NCBI GenBank assembly: GCA_945870155.1 | Contig: CAMBSB010000004.1 | Location: 1-64,000 of the forward strand | DNA: 64,000 nt | Direction of reading: 5' to 3' | Source: Paludibacter jiangxiensis | GTDB taxonomy: Bacteria > Bacteroidota > Bacteroidia > Bacteroidales > Paludibacteraceae | Shown here: one piece after another, positions 57,467-64,000 of the stretch | How the letters are laid out: every line of letters begins with the position of its first letter | Numbering within the stretch: the stretch's first letter is position 1 | Made by a program: the position numbers and the translations under genes | The notes under the pieces: model-generated | Seen by the model: the letters and a program-made list of their open reading frames with translations, nothing else | The model's database searches: none | What the model was told of the DNA's origin: nothing

Positions 57467-57742
57467 ATGGCTAACCAATCAGAAAACGGAAAAGAATACA
57501 AAATTATTTATAAAATAAATTATGTTGGCGGTGGTACATTTATTTTCGAGCATTATAGCACCAAAGCAAACTCCTTGTGTATAAATGATGATTTCAATTC
57601 ATATTTAACACAAAACAAACCACTTGGAAAAACTTATGCCTATAACGCACAAAAACCTTATGCAAATCAAGGGGCTGATTCAATTATTACAATCAACTTT
57701 TCTCAAGTTGCTTCAATTACATATACGCATGTAATTCAATAA
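57467..57742 (+). CDS. Small orphan protein of unknown function
   Basis: This 91-residue protein has no signal peptide and no membrane segment. It starts MANQSENGKEYKIIYKIN and shows alternating strand-like segments (GGTFIFEHYS, SIITINFSQVASITYTHV), which suggest a small beta-sandwich or barrel. I recognise no family. It has its own promoter box, a start codon preceded by a long leader, and codon use like its neighbours, so it is probably real. Confidence 0.65.
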   Translation: MANQSENGKEYKIIYKINYVGGGTFIFEHYSTKANSLCINDDFNSYLTQNKPLGKTYAYNAQKPYANQGADSIITINFSQVASITYTHVIQ

Positions 57743-57769
57743 GTTATAATTTTTATAATAGCTCGTTTT

Positions 57770-58201
57770 TCAATCTTTTTTATTTACCATCCAAGCCGAA
57801 AAAACCTGGATATATTCCCAAAACGACTCAATTAAATGTTCGGGCAAATTAGTTTCCATCAAGGCTTGTTGATAACATTGTAACCAAATTTGTCTGCCAG
57901 CTTCGTTGATTGTAAAAGGTGCATGGCGATTAATTAACATAGGTTTACCTCTGTGTTGATTAAAATAATCAGGACCGCCACAAATTTGAATCATAAAATC
58001 AGCTGAACGAGTTTTAGCTGTCTCAAATTCCTCATTATCAGCAGGAAATAAACTATTAATGGCACTTAACCGCATCAAATCATAGTGTCTGCTAACCATT
58101 TTCCGAATACCTTCTTCTTTCAAAGTTTTATAGAAATCGGGATGTGGTTTCGTTACATCGGGGCGAGAACCAAAGGGATATATATTTATTTGTAAATTCA
58201 T
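57770..58201 (-). CDS. Truncated haemoglobin (group II-like globin)
   Basis: This 143-residue globin matches the bacterial truncated-haemoglobin shape: a pre-A region, the MVSRHYDLMRLSAINSLFPA helix B/C area, DFMIQICGGPDYF as helix E, and the F-helix NRHAPFTI with proximal H93. GRQIWLQCYQQAL and VFSAWMVNK close the G and H helices. The GGP and NRHAPFTI elements are typical of group II. Likely roles are oxygen or nitric-oxide handling. It stands alone on the minus strand. Confidence 0.9.
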   Translation of the reverse strand: MNLQINIYPFGSRPDVTKPHPDFYKTLKEEGIRKMVSRHYDLMRLSAINSLFPADNEEFETAKTRSADFMIQICGGPDYFNQHRGKPMLINRHAPFTINEAGRQIWLQCYQQALMETNLPEHLIESFWEYIQVFSAWMVNKKD

Positions 58202-58362
58202 AAAATCAAGTTTTTTATCATCAAACCCTTTATAATGAGAAATTGTTTTCCGAAAAGGATTTTTTAAATAAAAACATTCGTGATTTTATTCAAATAAATA
58301 TTGTAAATTGCATCATTAAAAATTAAGATCACATTGTACTTAATACGACAACAAATAATAGA

Positions 58363-59928
58363 ATGGCAAATAAAATTGAAAAAATAGAACTTGATTTCTT
58401 GACAATTGATGATTATCAGGAATTAAAACAGGCTATGATTATTGCATATCAAACAATTCCAAATCCTTACTGGGAAGAACATCAGATAAAAACCTTACTC
58501 ACCAAATTTCCTGAAGGTCAAATAGCAATAAAAGCTGACGGTCATATTGCCGGATGTGCGCTCTCAATTATTATTGACCATGATCAGTTCGAAGAGCTTC
58601 ATACTTACAAGAGGATAACCGGCAACTATACGTTTAACACACATAGGAAAACTGGAGACACTTTATACGGTATCGATGTGTTTATAAAACCGGAATTTCG
58701 TGGTTTACGCTTGGGTCGACGATTGTACGATTACCGGAAAGAACTTTGCGAAAAGCTCAATTTAAAAGGCATTGAGTTTGGTGGACGAATACCAAATTAT
58801 CATAAATATGAATCGGAATTGAGTGCCAAACAGTATATAGAGAAAGTAAAATCGAGAGAAATTTCTGACCCGGTTCTCGACTTTCAATTGTCGAATGATT
58901 TTTATCCGGTTAGAGTTCTAAAAGGTTATTTAGAAGGCGATAAAGCATCTAGCGACTATGCTGTTTTACTAAAATGGGATAATATCTATTACGAAAAACC
59001 ATCGAAAAGAGCACTCGAAATTAAAAAAATTGTCCGCCTGGGATTGGTTCAATGGCAAATGCGTCCGTACAAGGATATCAATGAATTAATGCAACAAGCA
59101 GAGTATTTTGTGGATACACTAAGTGCATATCACAGCGATTTCGCCTTATTTCCAGAGTTTTTTAACGCACCACTCATGGCCGAATTCAACAAACTTGGCG
59201 AGGCAGAAGCTATTCGGAAACTAGCTGAATATACAGCACTTATAGTAGAGGAATTTTCAAAATTATCAATTTCGTACAATATCAATATCATCACCGGCAG
59301 TATGCCCGAGATAGTAGGCGATACACTTTATAATGTAGGCTATTTATGCAAACGGAATGGTACAGTGGAACGATATGAAAAATTACATATTACACCCGAT
59401 GAACAAAAAGCATGGGGAATGAGAGGTGGAAACACTTTACAAACTTTTGATACTGACTGCGGAAAAATAGGTATTCTGATTTGTTATGATGTGGAATTTC
59501 CTGAATTAAGCCGCCTCCTTGCCGATGAAGGAATGGATATTTTATTTGTACCGTTTCTGACTGATACTCAAAATGGATATTCGCGAGTTCGATATTGTGC
59601 CCAAGCTAGAGCTATCGAAAATGAATGTTATGTGGCCATTGCCGGAAGTGTTGGAAATCTACCAAAAGTTCACAACATGGATATTCAGTATGCTCAATCC
59701 ATGGTATTTACACCGAGTGATTTTGCGTTTCCAACCACCGGAGTCAAATCGGAAGCAACACCAAACACCGAGATGATATTAATTGCAGATGTAGATTTAG
59801 ATTTGATAAGAGAATTACATAATTTTGGTACAGTAAAAAATCTAAAAGATAGAAGACTGGACTTGTACGATATTAAAAGACGAAAATTATTAAATAAACC
59901 AATTGCTACAACTGAAATATCAGAGTGA
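58363..59928 (+). CDS. GNAT acetyltransferase fused to a nitrilase-superfamily hydrolase
   Basis: This 521-residue protein has an N-terminal GNAT domain (about 1-170: IDVFIKPEFRGLRLGRRLYD is the acetyl-CoA loop) and a C-terminal carbon-nitrogen hydrolase domain (about 225-505). The hydrolase triad is complete: E265 (LFPEFF), K340 (YEKLHITPDE) and C374 (ILICYDVEFPE). The combination is known in a conserved bacterial family without an assigned reaction; it may acetylate an amine and hydrolyse an amide of related compounds. The gene is monocistronic and ends close to a repeat-rich spacer. Confidence 0.92.
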   Translation: MANKIEKIELDFLTIDDYQELKQAMIIAYQTIPNPYWEEHQIKTLLTKFPEGQIAIKADGHIAGCALSIIIDHDQFEELHTYKRITGNYTFNTHRKTGDTLYGIDVFIKPEFRGLRLGRRLYDYRKELCEKLNLKGIEFGGRIPNYHKYESELSAKQYIEKVKSREISDPVLDFQLSNDFYPVRVLKGYLEGDKASSDYAVLLKWDNIYYEKPSKRALEIKKIVRLGLVQWQMRPYKDINELMQQAEYFVDTLSAYHSDFALFPEFFNAPLMAEFNKLGEAEAIRKLAEYTALIVEEFSKLSISYNINIITGSMPEIVGDTLYNVGYLCKRNGTVERYEKLHITPDEQKAWGMRGGNTLQTFDTDCGKIGILICYDVEFPELSRLLADEGMDILFVPFLTDTQNGYSRVRYCAQARAIENECYVAIAGSVGNLPKVHNMDIQYAQSMVFTPSDFAFPTTGVKSEATPNTEMILIADVDLDLIRELHNFGTVKNLKDRRLDLYDIKRRKLLNKPIATTEISE

Positions 59929-60085
59929 AATGGGGTGGAAATTAAATTTTATATTATACTCCAATATCCGCAAATCATAGTATGATTTATTGATATACAT
60001 AAATTTATGAGTTTAGTTTTAAAATAGACATGCTTAGCAAGCAATATCTATTAATGATAGAATTCTTAAATAATTAATTTTTACG

Positions 60086-60110
60086 ACCCCCAACCCCCAA
60101 AGGGGGCTTT
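60086..60110 (-). repeat. Dispersed C5/G5 intergenic repeat, copy D
   Basis: On the minus strand it reads AAAGCCCCCTTTGGGGGTTG followed by GGGGT, the same unit as copies A-C in the opposite orientation. Confidence 0.75.
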
Positions 60111-60168
60111 AAGACAGGGTCTATTCTATTTTAGAGTATTTTAATAAAACAGGAAATTCTTTCTGAAG

Positions 60169-60211
60169 CCCCACCCGATAGCTATCGGGATAAACAGGGG
60201 TTGGGGGGTCA
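60169..60211 (+). repeat. Dispersed C/G-rich repeat with central 16-bp palindrome, copy E
   Basis: CCCCACCC and CAGGGGTTGG flank the perfect palindrome CCCGATAGCTATCGGG at 60174-60189. The arms resemble copies A-D, so this is the same element with a palindromic insertion. The whole can fold into a long hairpin. Confidence 0.7.
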
Positions 60212-60862
60212 AAACCTAAAATATATCATTAAATATTTTCAATTACTTATGATTATCATAAGTTTACATATTTATTGCGGATTTAAGGATAAAAGCCCTT
60301 ATTCTTCTTTTTTCTTCCCTTAGTAGTCACGAATTAGAAAATGTTTTAACCCTTATTGATACCAATTTCGACAACTAAATTAAATCTTTTTTGTTTGTTA
60401 TAGTTTATAAAACCACTTCAGATTATATTTTGGGAATAACATTTAAACAACCACAACCCAAATAATATTGTCTTAAATGTAAATTCTTCAAGAAATATTA
60501 GTTAAATAGATATTTCAAATTACCTCACAAACAATGCTTACAGTACGATAATGAAATTTATTTTATAACTTTGATAATATTTGATAAGTGAAAGCAATTA
60601 TTTTAAAAATTATCTTTATATTTGCATCAAGTTTAAAACAAATAAACATTTTTTACTATTAAACTTAAAACTCTTTGCTAACAACTGTTTTAATTTCCTT
60701 ATAACTAATAGGACTTATGACATTTTGCAACACCATATCTAAGTTTTACTTGTATGCCACTAATGTAAAATTAGCTGCAAACGGTGTTTTGCTTGAAAGA
60801 TTATTTTTTCTAACAATATCAGCGCAAAAACAATTTATAGTTTTCGCGTGATTTTATTTTAT

Positions 60863-60908
60863 ACTGCCTTTGAAGGAAATGTAAATTTCTTTCAAAGGCA
60901 GTTTTTTT
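60863..60908 (+). terminator. Orphan intrinsic terminator
   Basis: ACTGCCTTTGAAGGAAA pairs with TTTCTTTCAAAGGCAGT (17 bp, one G-T pair) around a 6-base loop, followed by TTTTTTT. It ends a possible transcript that starts from boxes near 60570-60625 and has no clear gene. Confidence 0.75.
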
Positions 60909-60922
60909 ACTAGTAAATACAA

Positions 60923-61111
60923 CTCTTGGCGTAGAAATAGCTTCTCTTGGTAGTGAAACAGCATCTCTTGATCGAGAAATGCAATCTCTTGGTTGTGAAA
61001 TGGTATCTCTTAATTGCGAAATGGTATCTCTTGATTGCGAAATGCCATCTCTTGGTTGCGAAATGGCATCTGTTGATAAAGAAATGGCATCTGTTGGAAA
61101 AAAATCGAAAA
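60923..61111 (+). repeat. Tandem array of nine 21-bp units
   Basis: The anchor CTCTTG (CTGTTG in the last two) recurs at 60923, 60944, 60965, 60986, 61007, 61028, 61049, 61070 and 61091, an exact 21-bp period. The central units read like ATCTCTTGRTTGCGAAATGG. Because 21 is a multiple of three, frames in both directions stay open and give seven-residue repeats, for example AISQPRD on the minus strand. The array ends 69 bases before the next gene. Confidence 0.9.
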
Positions 61112-61180
61112 TTATTATTACAAATACAATGATATATACAATTTCAATCTTCAATCTTTAATCCTTAAAAAATTTACAAA

Positions 61181-61870
61181 ATGACAAGAGTAGAACAAAA
61201 CCAATTGAACATGATGAAAAGTGTAGATCAATTCTTCACTAACAATCAATCTCATTTTAGTGCCCATCCGGCTATAGTGGCAGCTGCCAACAAGTTGAAA
61301 ACACTTATTAGCGATATTAATTCGCATAGTCAGGTACAGGCAGTTAGCACCAAAGCCGACACTGCGATTAAAGCCAAAGCCAAAAGCATTTTAATTGACA
61401 CTTTACTTAAAGTGGTTGGAGGAATGGCTGCCCATGCTGCTACCACGGGCGATACCCGGCTGAAAATGACTGCCGACATCACCCCCTCGGAACTTAAAAA
61501 GATGCCTGAAAACGAACTGATGATAAAAATCCGCGCTACTTACGAAGCCGCTTTGCCACTTGCCACAGAGCTGGCACCATGGGGAGTAACCCAAGTCGAT
61601 ATTGATGCACTCAATGCCGGAGCCGATGAATATACTACCAAAAGTCCCGGCATACGCAACCTGAAAGCAAAAACCGTACAAGCCACCACCGATCTCAAGG
61701 CCAAACAGGATGAAGCCAATACCCATATCAAATCTATCCTGGATCCCATGATGTTACCCTTCAAAAACCTGAACCCAACCCTACATGGCGAATACCTGAA
61801 TGCCCGTGTTATTGTGGATTTAGGAGGTGGAAAAAGCGCAGCACCTGTGGATGTGAAGCCGGTGGAATAA
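61181..61870 (+). CDS. Orphan helical protein of higher GC
   Basis: This 229-residue protein is soluble and mostly helical, with no signal peptide and no catalytic motif that I recognise. It starts MTRVEQNQLNMMKSVDQFF. Alanine- and lysine-rich stretches (AVSTKADTAIKAKAKS, NLKAKTVQATTDLKAK) suggest a coiled or bundle structure. The tail GGGKSAAPVDVKPVE is flexible. The second half has visibly more G and C than the rest of the window, suggesting separate ancestry. I recall similar orphans in Bacteroidales genomes, often near short tandem repeats. It has its own terminator. Confidence 0.8.
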   Translation: MTRVEQNQLNMMKSVDQFFTNNQSHFSAHPAIVAAANKLKTLISDINSHSQVQAVSTKADTAIKAKAKSILIDTLLKVVGGMAAHAATTGDTRLKMTADITPSELKKMPENELMIKIRATYEAALPLATELAPWGVTQVDIDALNAGADEYTTKSPGIRNLKAKTVQATTDLKAKQDEANTHIKSILDPMMLPFKNLNPTLHGEYLNARVIVDLGGGKSAAPVDVKPVE

Positions 61871-61925
61871 AAACATTACAACTCCTACGATGGGTTTAAA
61901 GTCATCGTAGGAGTTGAATGTTTTT
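61869..61925 (+). terminator. Intrinsic terminator after the orphan gene
   Basis: AAAAACATT and ACTCCTACGATG pair with CATCGTAGGAGT and AATGTTTTT with a one-base bulge, giving a stem of over 20 bp with T5 at its end. It begins at the stop codon. Confidence 0.87.
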
Positions 61926-62218
61926 GTACTCCAGCACGTGAACTCACAAATGATTGATGCTTAATTGAATTTCTGTAGGTTTATTTTTTCAAATATTTTC
62001 TTCATTTCGTAAATAAGATTTATGCTAGAATTAAAATCTTATTTTAAATATTTACGATTTGATAAAAAATTAATTTACGAAACTTTTAAGTGTTTTCTTT
62101 AAGAAAGTTGTATATTTGTACTTTCGTAAAATAAATGTTAACGGCAAAGTTAAAAAGTGACTCGACGACAGGGTCATGGTTATACCGACAAATAAAATAA
62201 ATCTGTAAAAACTAAAAT
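61926..62218 (+). promoter_or_regulatory. Leader and promoter region of the nuclease gene
   Basis: AT-rich spacer with a -7-like TATATTTG at 62111-62118. GTTAACGGC at 62137-62145 is followed by a locally GC-rich stretch (GTGACTCGACGACAGGGTC). No gene is visible. The GTTAACGGC motif is nearly repeated in inverted orientation after the nuclease gene. Confidence 0.45.
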
Positions 62219-63199
62219 ATGAGCAAGAAAAACTATTGGTGTTATAGAGTCGATACTAGTAATATCAAATATTTCACCAACGAACTTAACGAAGGAAGAT
62301 TAAGACAAGGTTGGGGTTGGGATAAGGCGCAAGATTTAAGAAACTTTAAGCTAGATGAAGGTGCTGGTCGAAATAGACCTATGTTTAATAAAGTTAAAAA
62401 GGGCGATATTCTACTAATTCCTCAATTACCAAATTGGGGGGAGGTTGCTTTGGTTGAAGCGACTGAAGACTGGAACAAAGGATATTTTTTTGATATAAAC
62501 CCAAAGTATGGAGACTATGGACACGTATTTCCAGCTAAATATCTTAAAAAATTCACAAGAGATAATGCAAATGTAACTGGCAATTTACGTTCTACTTTAA
62601 AAAATCCATCCAGATTTTGGAATATCAATCATTATTCAGACGATGTAGATTTATTACTTAATACACAAATCACAGAACTATCCAAGAGACAAGACCATAA
62701 TAGTCGATTAGAAAGTTCAATTGGTTCAGTATTTAATGATGTTTTTGATCAAACGTTATTTGCTGATAAGTTGTATGAGAAATTGACAGAGCAATTCACT
62801 AGAGAAGAATGGGAGTTTGCACTGGTTTATGGACTTAAACAAATGTTCCCATTTTACCAAATAGAACGAGTAGGCGGGAAAGAAGAAAAAAATCATGGCA
62901 CTGACATTTTAATAAAAATACCGAGTATTCTATCAAATTATGGTTATGCAATAGCTATTCAAGTTAAAGATTACGATGGGTTCGTTGGTAATGAAGTTAT
63001 CGCACAGATAAACAAAGCTGACAATTATTGGGATAGCGAAAATTTAAAACTTATAGAGAAAATAGTAATTATTACCAAAGCAAAAAAAGACGAAAACATT
63101 AGACTTCTTGAACACGATAAGAATGTAAAGTTTATTTTTGCGACTGAATTAAAACAACTTTTGACTGAAATTGGAAAATGTTTTATCGGGATGAAATAA
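62219..63199 (+). CDS. Probable modification-dependent restriction nuclease: EVE/PUA-like plus Mrr-type domain
   Basis: This 326-residue protein has two parts. Residues 1-150 (YWCYRVDTSNIKYFTNELNE, RQGWGWD, VKKGDILLIPQLPNWGEVAL) look like an EVE/PUA-type reader of modified bases, with several conserved aromatics. Residues about 190-320 form a PD-(D/E)xK nuclease of the Mrr type: ERVGGKEEKNHGTDILIKI with D229, and the IAIQVKDYDG strand with Q248 and K250. This build is known from type IV restriction systems that cut DNA with modified bases. No methyltransferase lies next to it. Assignment of the N-terminal fold is by pattern only. Confidence 0.78.
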   Translation: MSKKNYWCYRVDTSNIKYFTNELNEGRLRQGWGWDKAQDLRNFKLDEGAGRNRPMFNKVKKGDILLIPQLPNWGEVALVEATEDWNKGYFFDINPKYGDYGHVFPAKYLKKFTRDNANVTGNLRSTLKNPSRFWNINHYSDDVDLLLNTQITELSKRQDHNSRLESSIGSVFNDVFDQTLFADKLYEKLTEQFTREEWEFALVYGLKQMFPFYQIERVGGKEEKNHGTDILIKIPSILSNYGYAIAIQVKDYDGFVGNEVIAQINKADNYWDSENLKLIEKIVIITKAKKDENIRLLEHDKNVKFIFATELKQLLTEIGKCFIGMK

Positions 63200-63204
63200 A
63201 CCCA

Positions 63205-63330
63205 GCCGTTTACAAAGTGTAGCGGTCATTAAGGGTTTCCGTGGTATTCGAGCATTCTGCCCCGCATAAACTTCGCTGTAGCTTGACAGTGACGAAGCCC
63301 GCAATCCCTTACTGCCGCTACACTCAAACA
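63205..63330. repeat. GC-rich structured intergenic sequence after the nuclease gene
   Basis: AGTGTAGCGGTCATTAAGGG near 63217 is matched in inverted orientation by CCCTTACTGCCGCTACACT near 63306, giving an imperfect stem of about 20 bp around a 70-base GC-rich loop with its own inverted parts (CTTCGCTG/CAGTGACGAAG). GCCGTTTAC at 63205-63213 mirrors GTTAACGGC upstream of the nuclease gene. GC content is well above the surroundings. Confidence 0.6.
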
Positions 63331-63413
63331 TTATGATCATTCTTAAACATCAGGAGATGATAGTATAAATATACAGGGTTATTAATTAATAACTTTCATT
63401 AAAACTAAATAAA

Positions 63414-63890
63414 ATGGCAAAATTCATTATCATCAGAGGCAAGAAAGATTCAGGAAAAACAACAACGGCAGGTCTTGTTTTTATTGAACTTTTAAAAATT
63501 TCCGAATTAAAACATCTGGTCAATGGTAAAGACGTTGTTTCAAACAGTCTAGAATATAATTCTGATACTGGCGATTTAAAAGACTTTAGTGCAATTCTAA
63601 CAATAAATAGTAAAAAAATTGCTATTATAAGTGCTGGTGATGAGGTAAATCCTTTAGCAAATAATATTAATGATTTTATCGCAAATAATATAAATATAAT
63701 AATTTGCTGTGCGCGAAGCAGAAATGTTAAAGGTTCTACTTACAGAATGATAATTGACACATATACTAAAGATCATCAAATTCTAAAAGAAATTTGGGTT
63801 TACTATAGTATAGATAAAGAAGACAAAGATGTAATAAAGAAAGCTTCTGTTTTCGAAATTTTCGAAATTGTAAATAAATATGTAAAATAA
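63414..63890 (+). CDS. Small P-loop NTPase of unknown function
   Basis: This 158-residue protein starts MAKFIIIRGKKDSGKTTTAG: Walker A GKKDSGKT at 9-16. A Walker-B-like strand is KKIAIISAGDE. The fold looks like a compact nucleotide kinase or dethiobiotin-synthetase-like P-loop domain without extra domains. NIIICCARSRNVKGSTYRMI resembles the base-specificity strand region. Function unknown. It follows the nuclease gene after 214 bases and may belong to the same accessory block. Confidence 0.75.
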   Translation: MAKFIIIRGKKDSGKTTTAGLVFIELLKISELKHLVNGKDVVSNSLEYNSDTGDLKDFSAILTINSKKIAIISAGDEVNPLANNINDFIANNINIIICCARSRNVKGSTYRMIIDTYTKDHQILKEIWVYYSIDKEDKDVIKKASVFEIFEIVNKYVK

Positions 63891-63922
63891 ACAAGTACTT
63901 TAATTTTATAAATAATAATCAA

Positions 63923-64000
63923 ATGAAATCAATATCAAGAAAATACATTTGTATTCTATTTGTTTTTCAGCCTTTATTTTTACTTTGTCAAATAACTATT
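63923..64000 (+). CDS. Start of a secreted protein, cut by the window edge
   Basis: Twenty-six codons from an ATG at 63923 encode a typical signal peptide with a basic start (MKSISRKYICILF) and a hydrophobic core ending LLCQ, a likely cleavage point. The rest lies outside the window, so no function can be given. Confidence 0.6.
   Translation, partial: MKSISRKYICILFVFQPLFLLCQITI

Larger units (their letters stand above)
59929..61180. other. 1.25-kb repeat-rich intergenic region
   Basis: No convincing gene lies here. The stretch holds two C/G-rich dispersed repeats (60086-60110 and 60169-60211), two plus-strand -7 boxes (TAACTTTG at 60566-60573 and TATATTTGC at 60617-60625), a hairpin terminator at 60863-60908 and a 21-bp tandem array at 60923-61111. 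The segment between the boxes and the hairpin may encode a small RNA. A 44-codon frame at 60717-60851 is present but has no ribosome-binding site. Confidence 0.6.

Noticed and set aside
60717..60851. 44-codon plus-strand frame
   Set aside because: No ribosome-binding site and no recognisable protein pattern; length is within chance for AT-rich DNA.
60819..61154. Minus-strand reading frame of 111 codons across the 21-bp array
   Set aside because: It reads through the orphan terminator hairpin and its openness follows from the 21-bp period; kept only as part of the array finding.
62137..63330. Integron attC sites around the nuclease gene
   Set aside because: The R'' and R' cores RYYYAAC and GTTRRRY are not present in the right places, and no integrase is in the window.
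1..64000. CRISPR arrays, transposases, phage genes, rRNA and tRNA
   Set aside because: No regularly spaced direct repeats with unique spacers, no transposase or integrase motifs and no tRNA-like cloverleaf sequence were seen.

Overview
The window is AT-rich DNA from a member of the Bacteroidetes, most likely of the Bacteroidales. The evidence is the type IX secretion (T9SS) gene order porU-porV-ispF on the minus strand, which matches my recollection of Porphyromonas gingivalis. Further support comes from C-terminal T9SS sorting domains on secreted proteins, a LytS/LytTR two-component pair, BspA-type leucine-rich repeats, and many upstream TAnnTTTG(C) boxes typical of the Bacteroidetes primary sigma factor. 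No rRNA, tRNA, transposase, prophage or CRISPR array is visible.

Layout. 1-6655 (minus): start of ispF (cut by the window edge), porV, porU, a fumarylacetoacetase-fold hydrolase and rex. 6963-14157 (plus, operon-like): leuS with an unusual in-frame insertion, a YitT-type membrane protein, an asparagine-synthase-like protein lacking the glutaminase cysteine, and a Wzx flippase. 14312-19495: glycan genes, namely an acetyltransferase and a glycosyltransferase (minus), then an FkbM methyltransferase, two SDR sugar-nucleotide enzymes and a nucleotidyltransferase (plus), closed by a perfect hairpin. 19590-31385: secreted and surface proteins around a LytS/LytTR pair, including a 1403-residue T9SS protein that joins an esterase to a C10-type cysteine protease, a lipoprotein, a BspA-type LRR protein and a DUF2202 lipoprotein.

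31567-38272 is a compact six-gene plus-strand operon and the best candidate for an undescribed system. In order it encodes a PqqD-like small protein, an ATP-grasp ligase, a fold-III PLP decarboxylase with a leader-like N-terminal tail, a urea-transporter/M23-peptidase fusion, a YaiO-like TPR/outer-membrane barrel protein and a secreted TPR protein. It looks like a pathway that activates and decarboxylates an amino-acid-type substrate, perhaps on a carrier or peptide, and is linked to envelope transport or peptidoglycan processing.

38288-52134 (minus): uvrB, a PspC protein, a membrane endonuclease/exonuclease/phosphatase-family protein, then a ten-gene surface-polysaccharide locus. That locus has a UDP-sugar dehydrogenase, Wzx, GT2, Wzy, GT11 fucosyltransferase, GT2, GT4, and PglC-, PglD- and PglE-like genes that suggest a bacillosamine-type first sugar. 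52386-59928: an AlgI-like O-acyltransferase with an SGNH partner, a patatin/outer-membrane-barrel protein, a small orphan, a truncated haemoglobin (minus) and a GNAT-nitrilase fusion. 59929-64000 is accessory-looking: dispersed C/G-rich repeats, a 9 x 21 bp tandem array, an orphan gene of higher GC, a probable EVE-plus-Mrr-type nuclease bounded by inverted motifs, a small P-loop protein and the start of a secreted protein.
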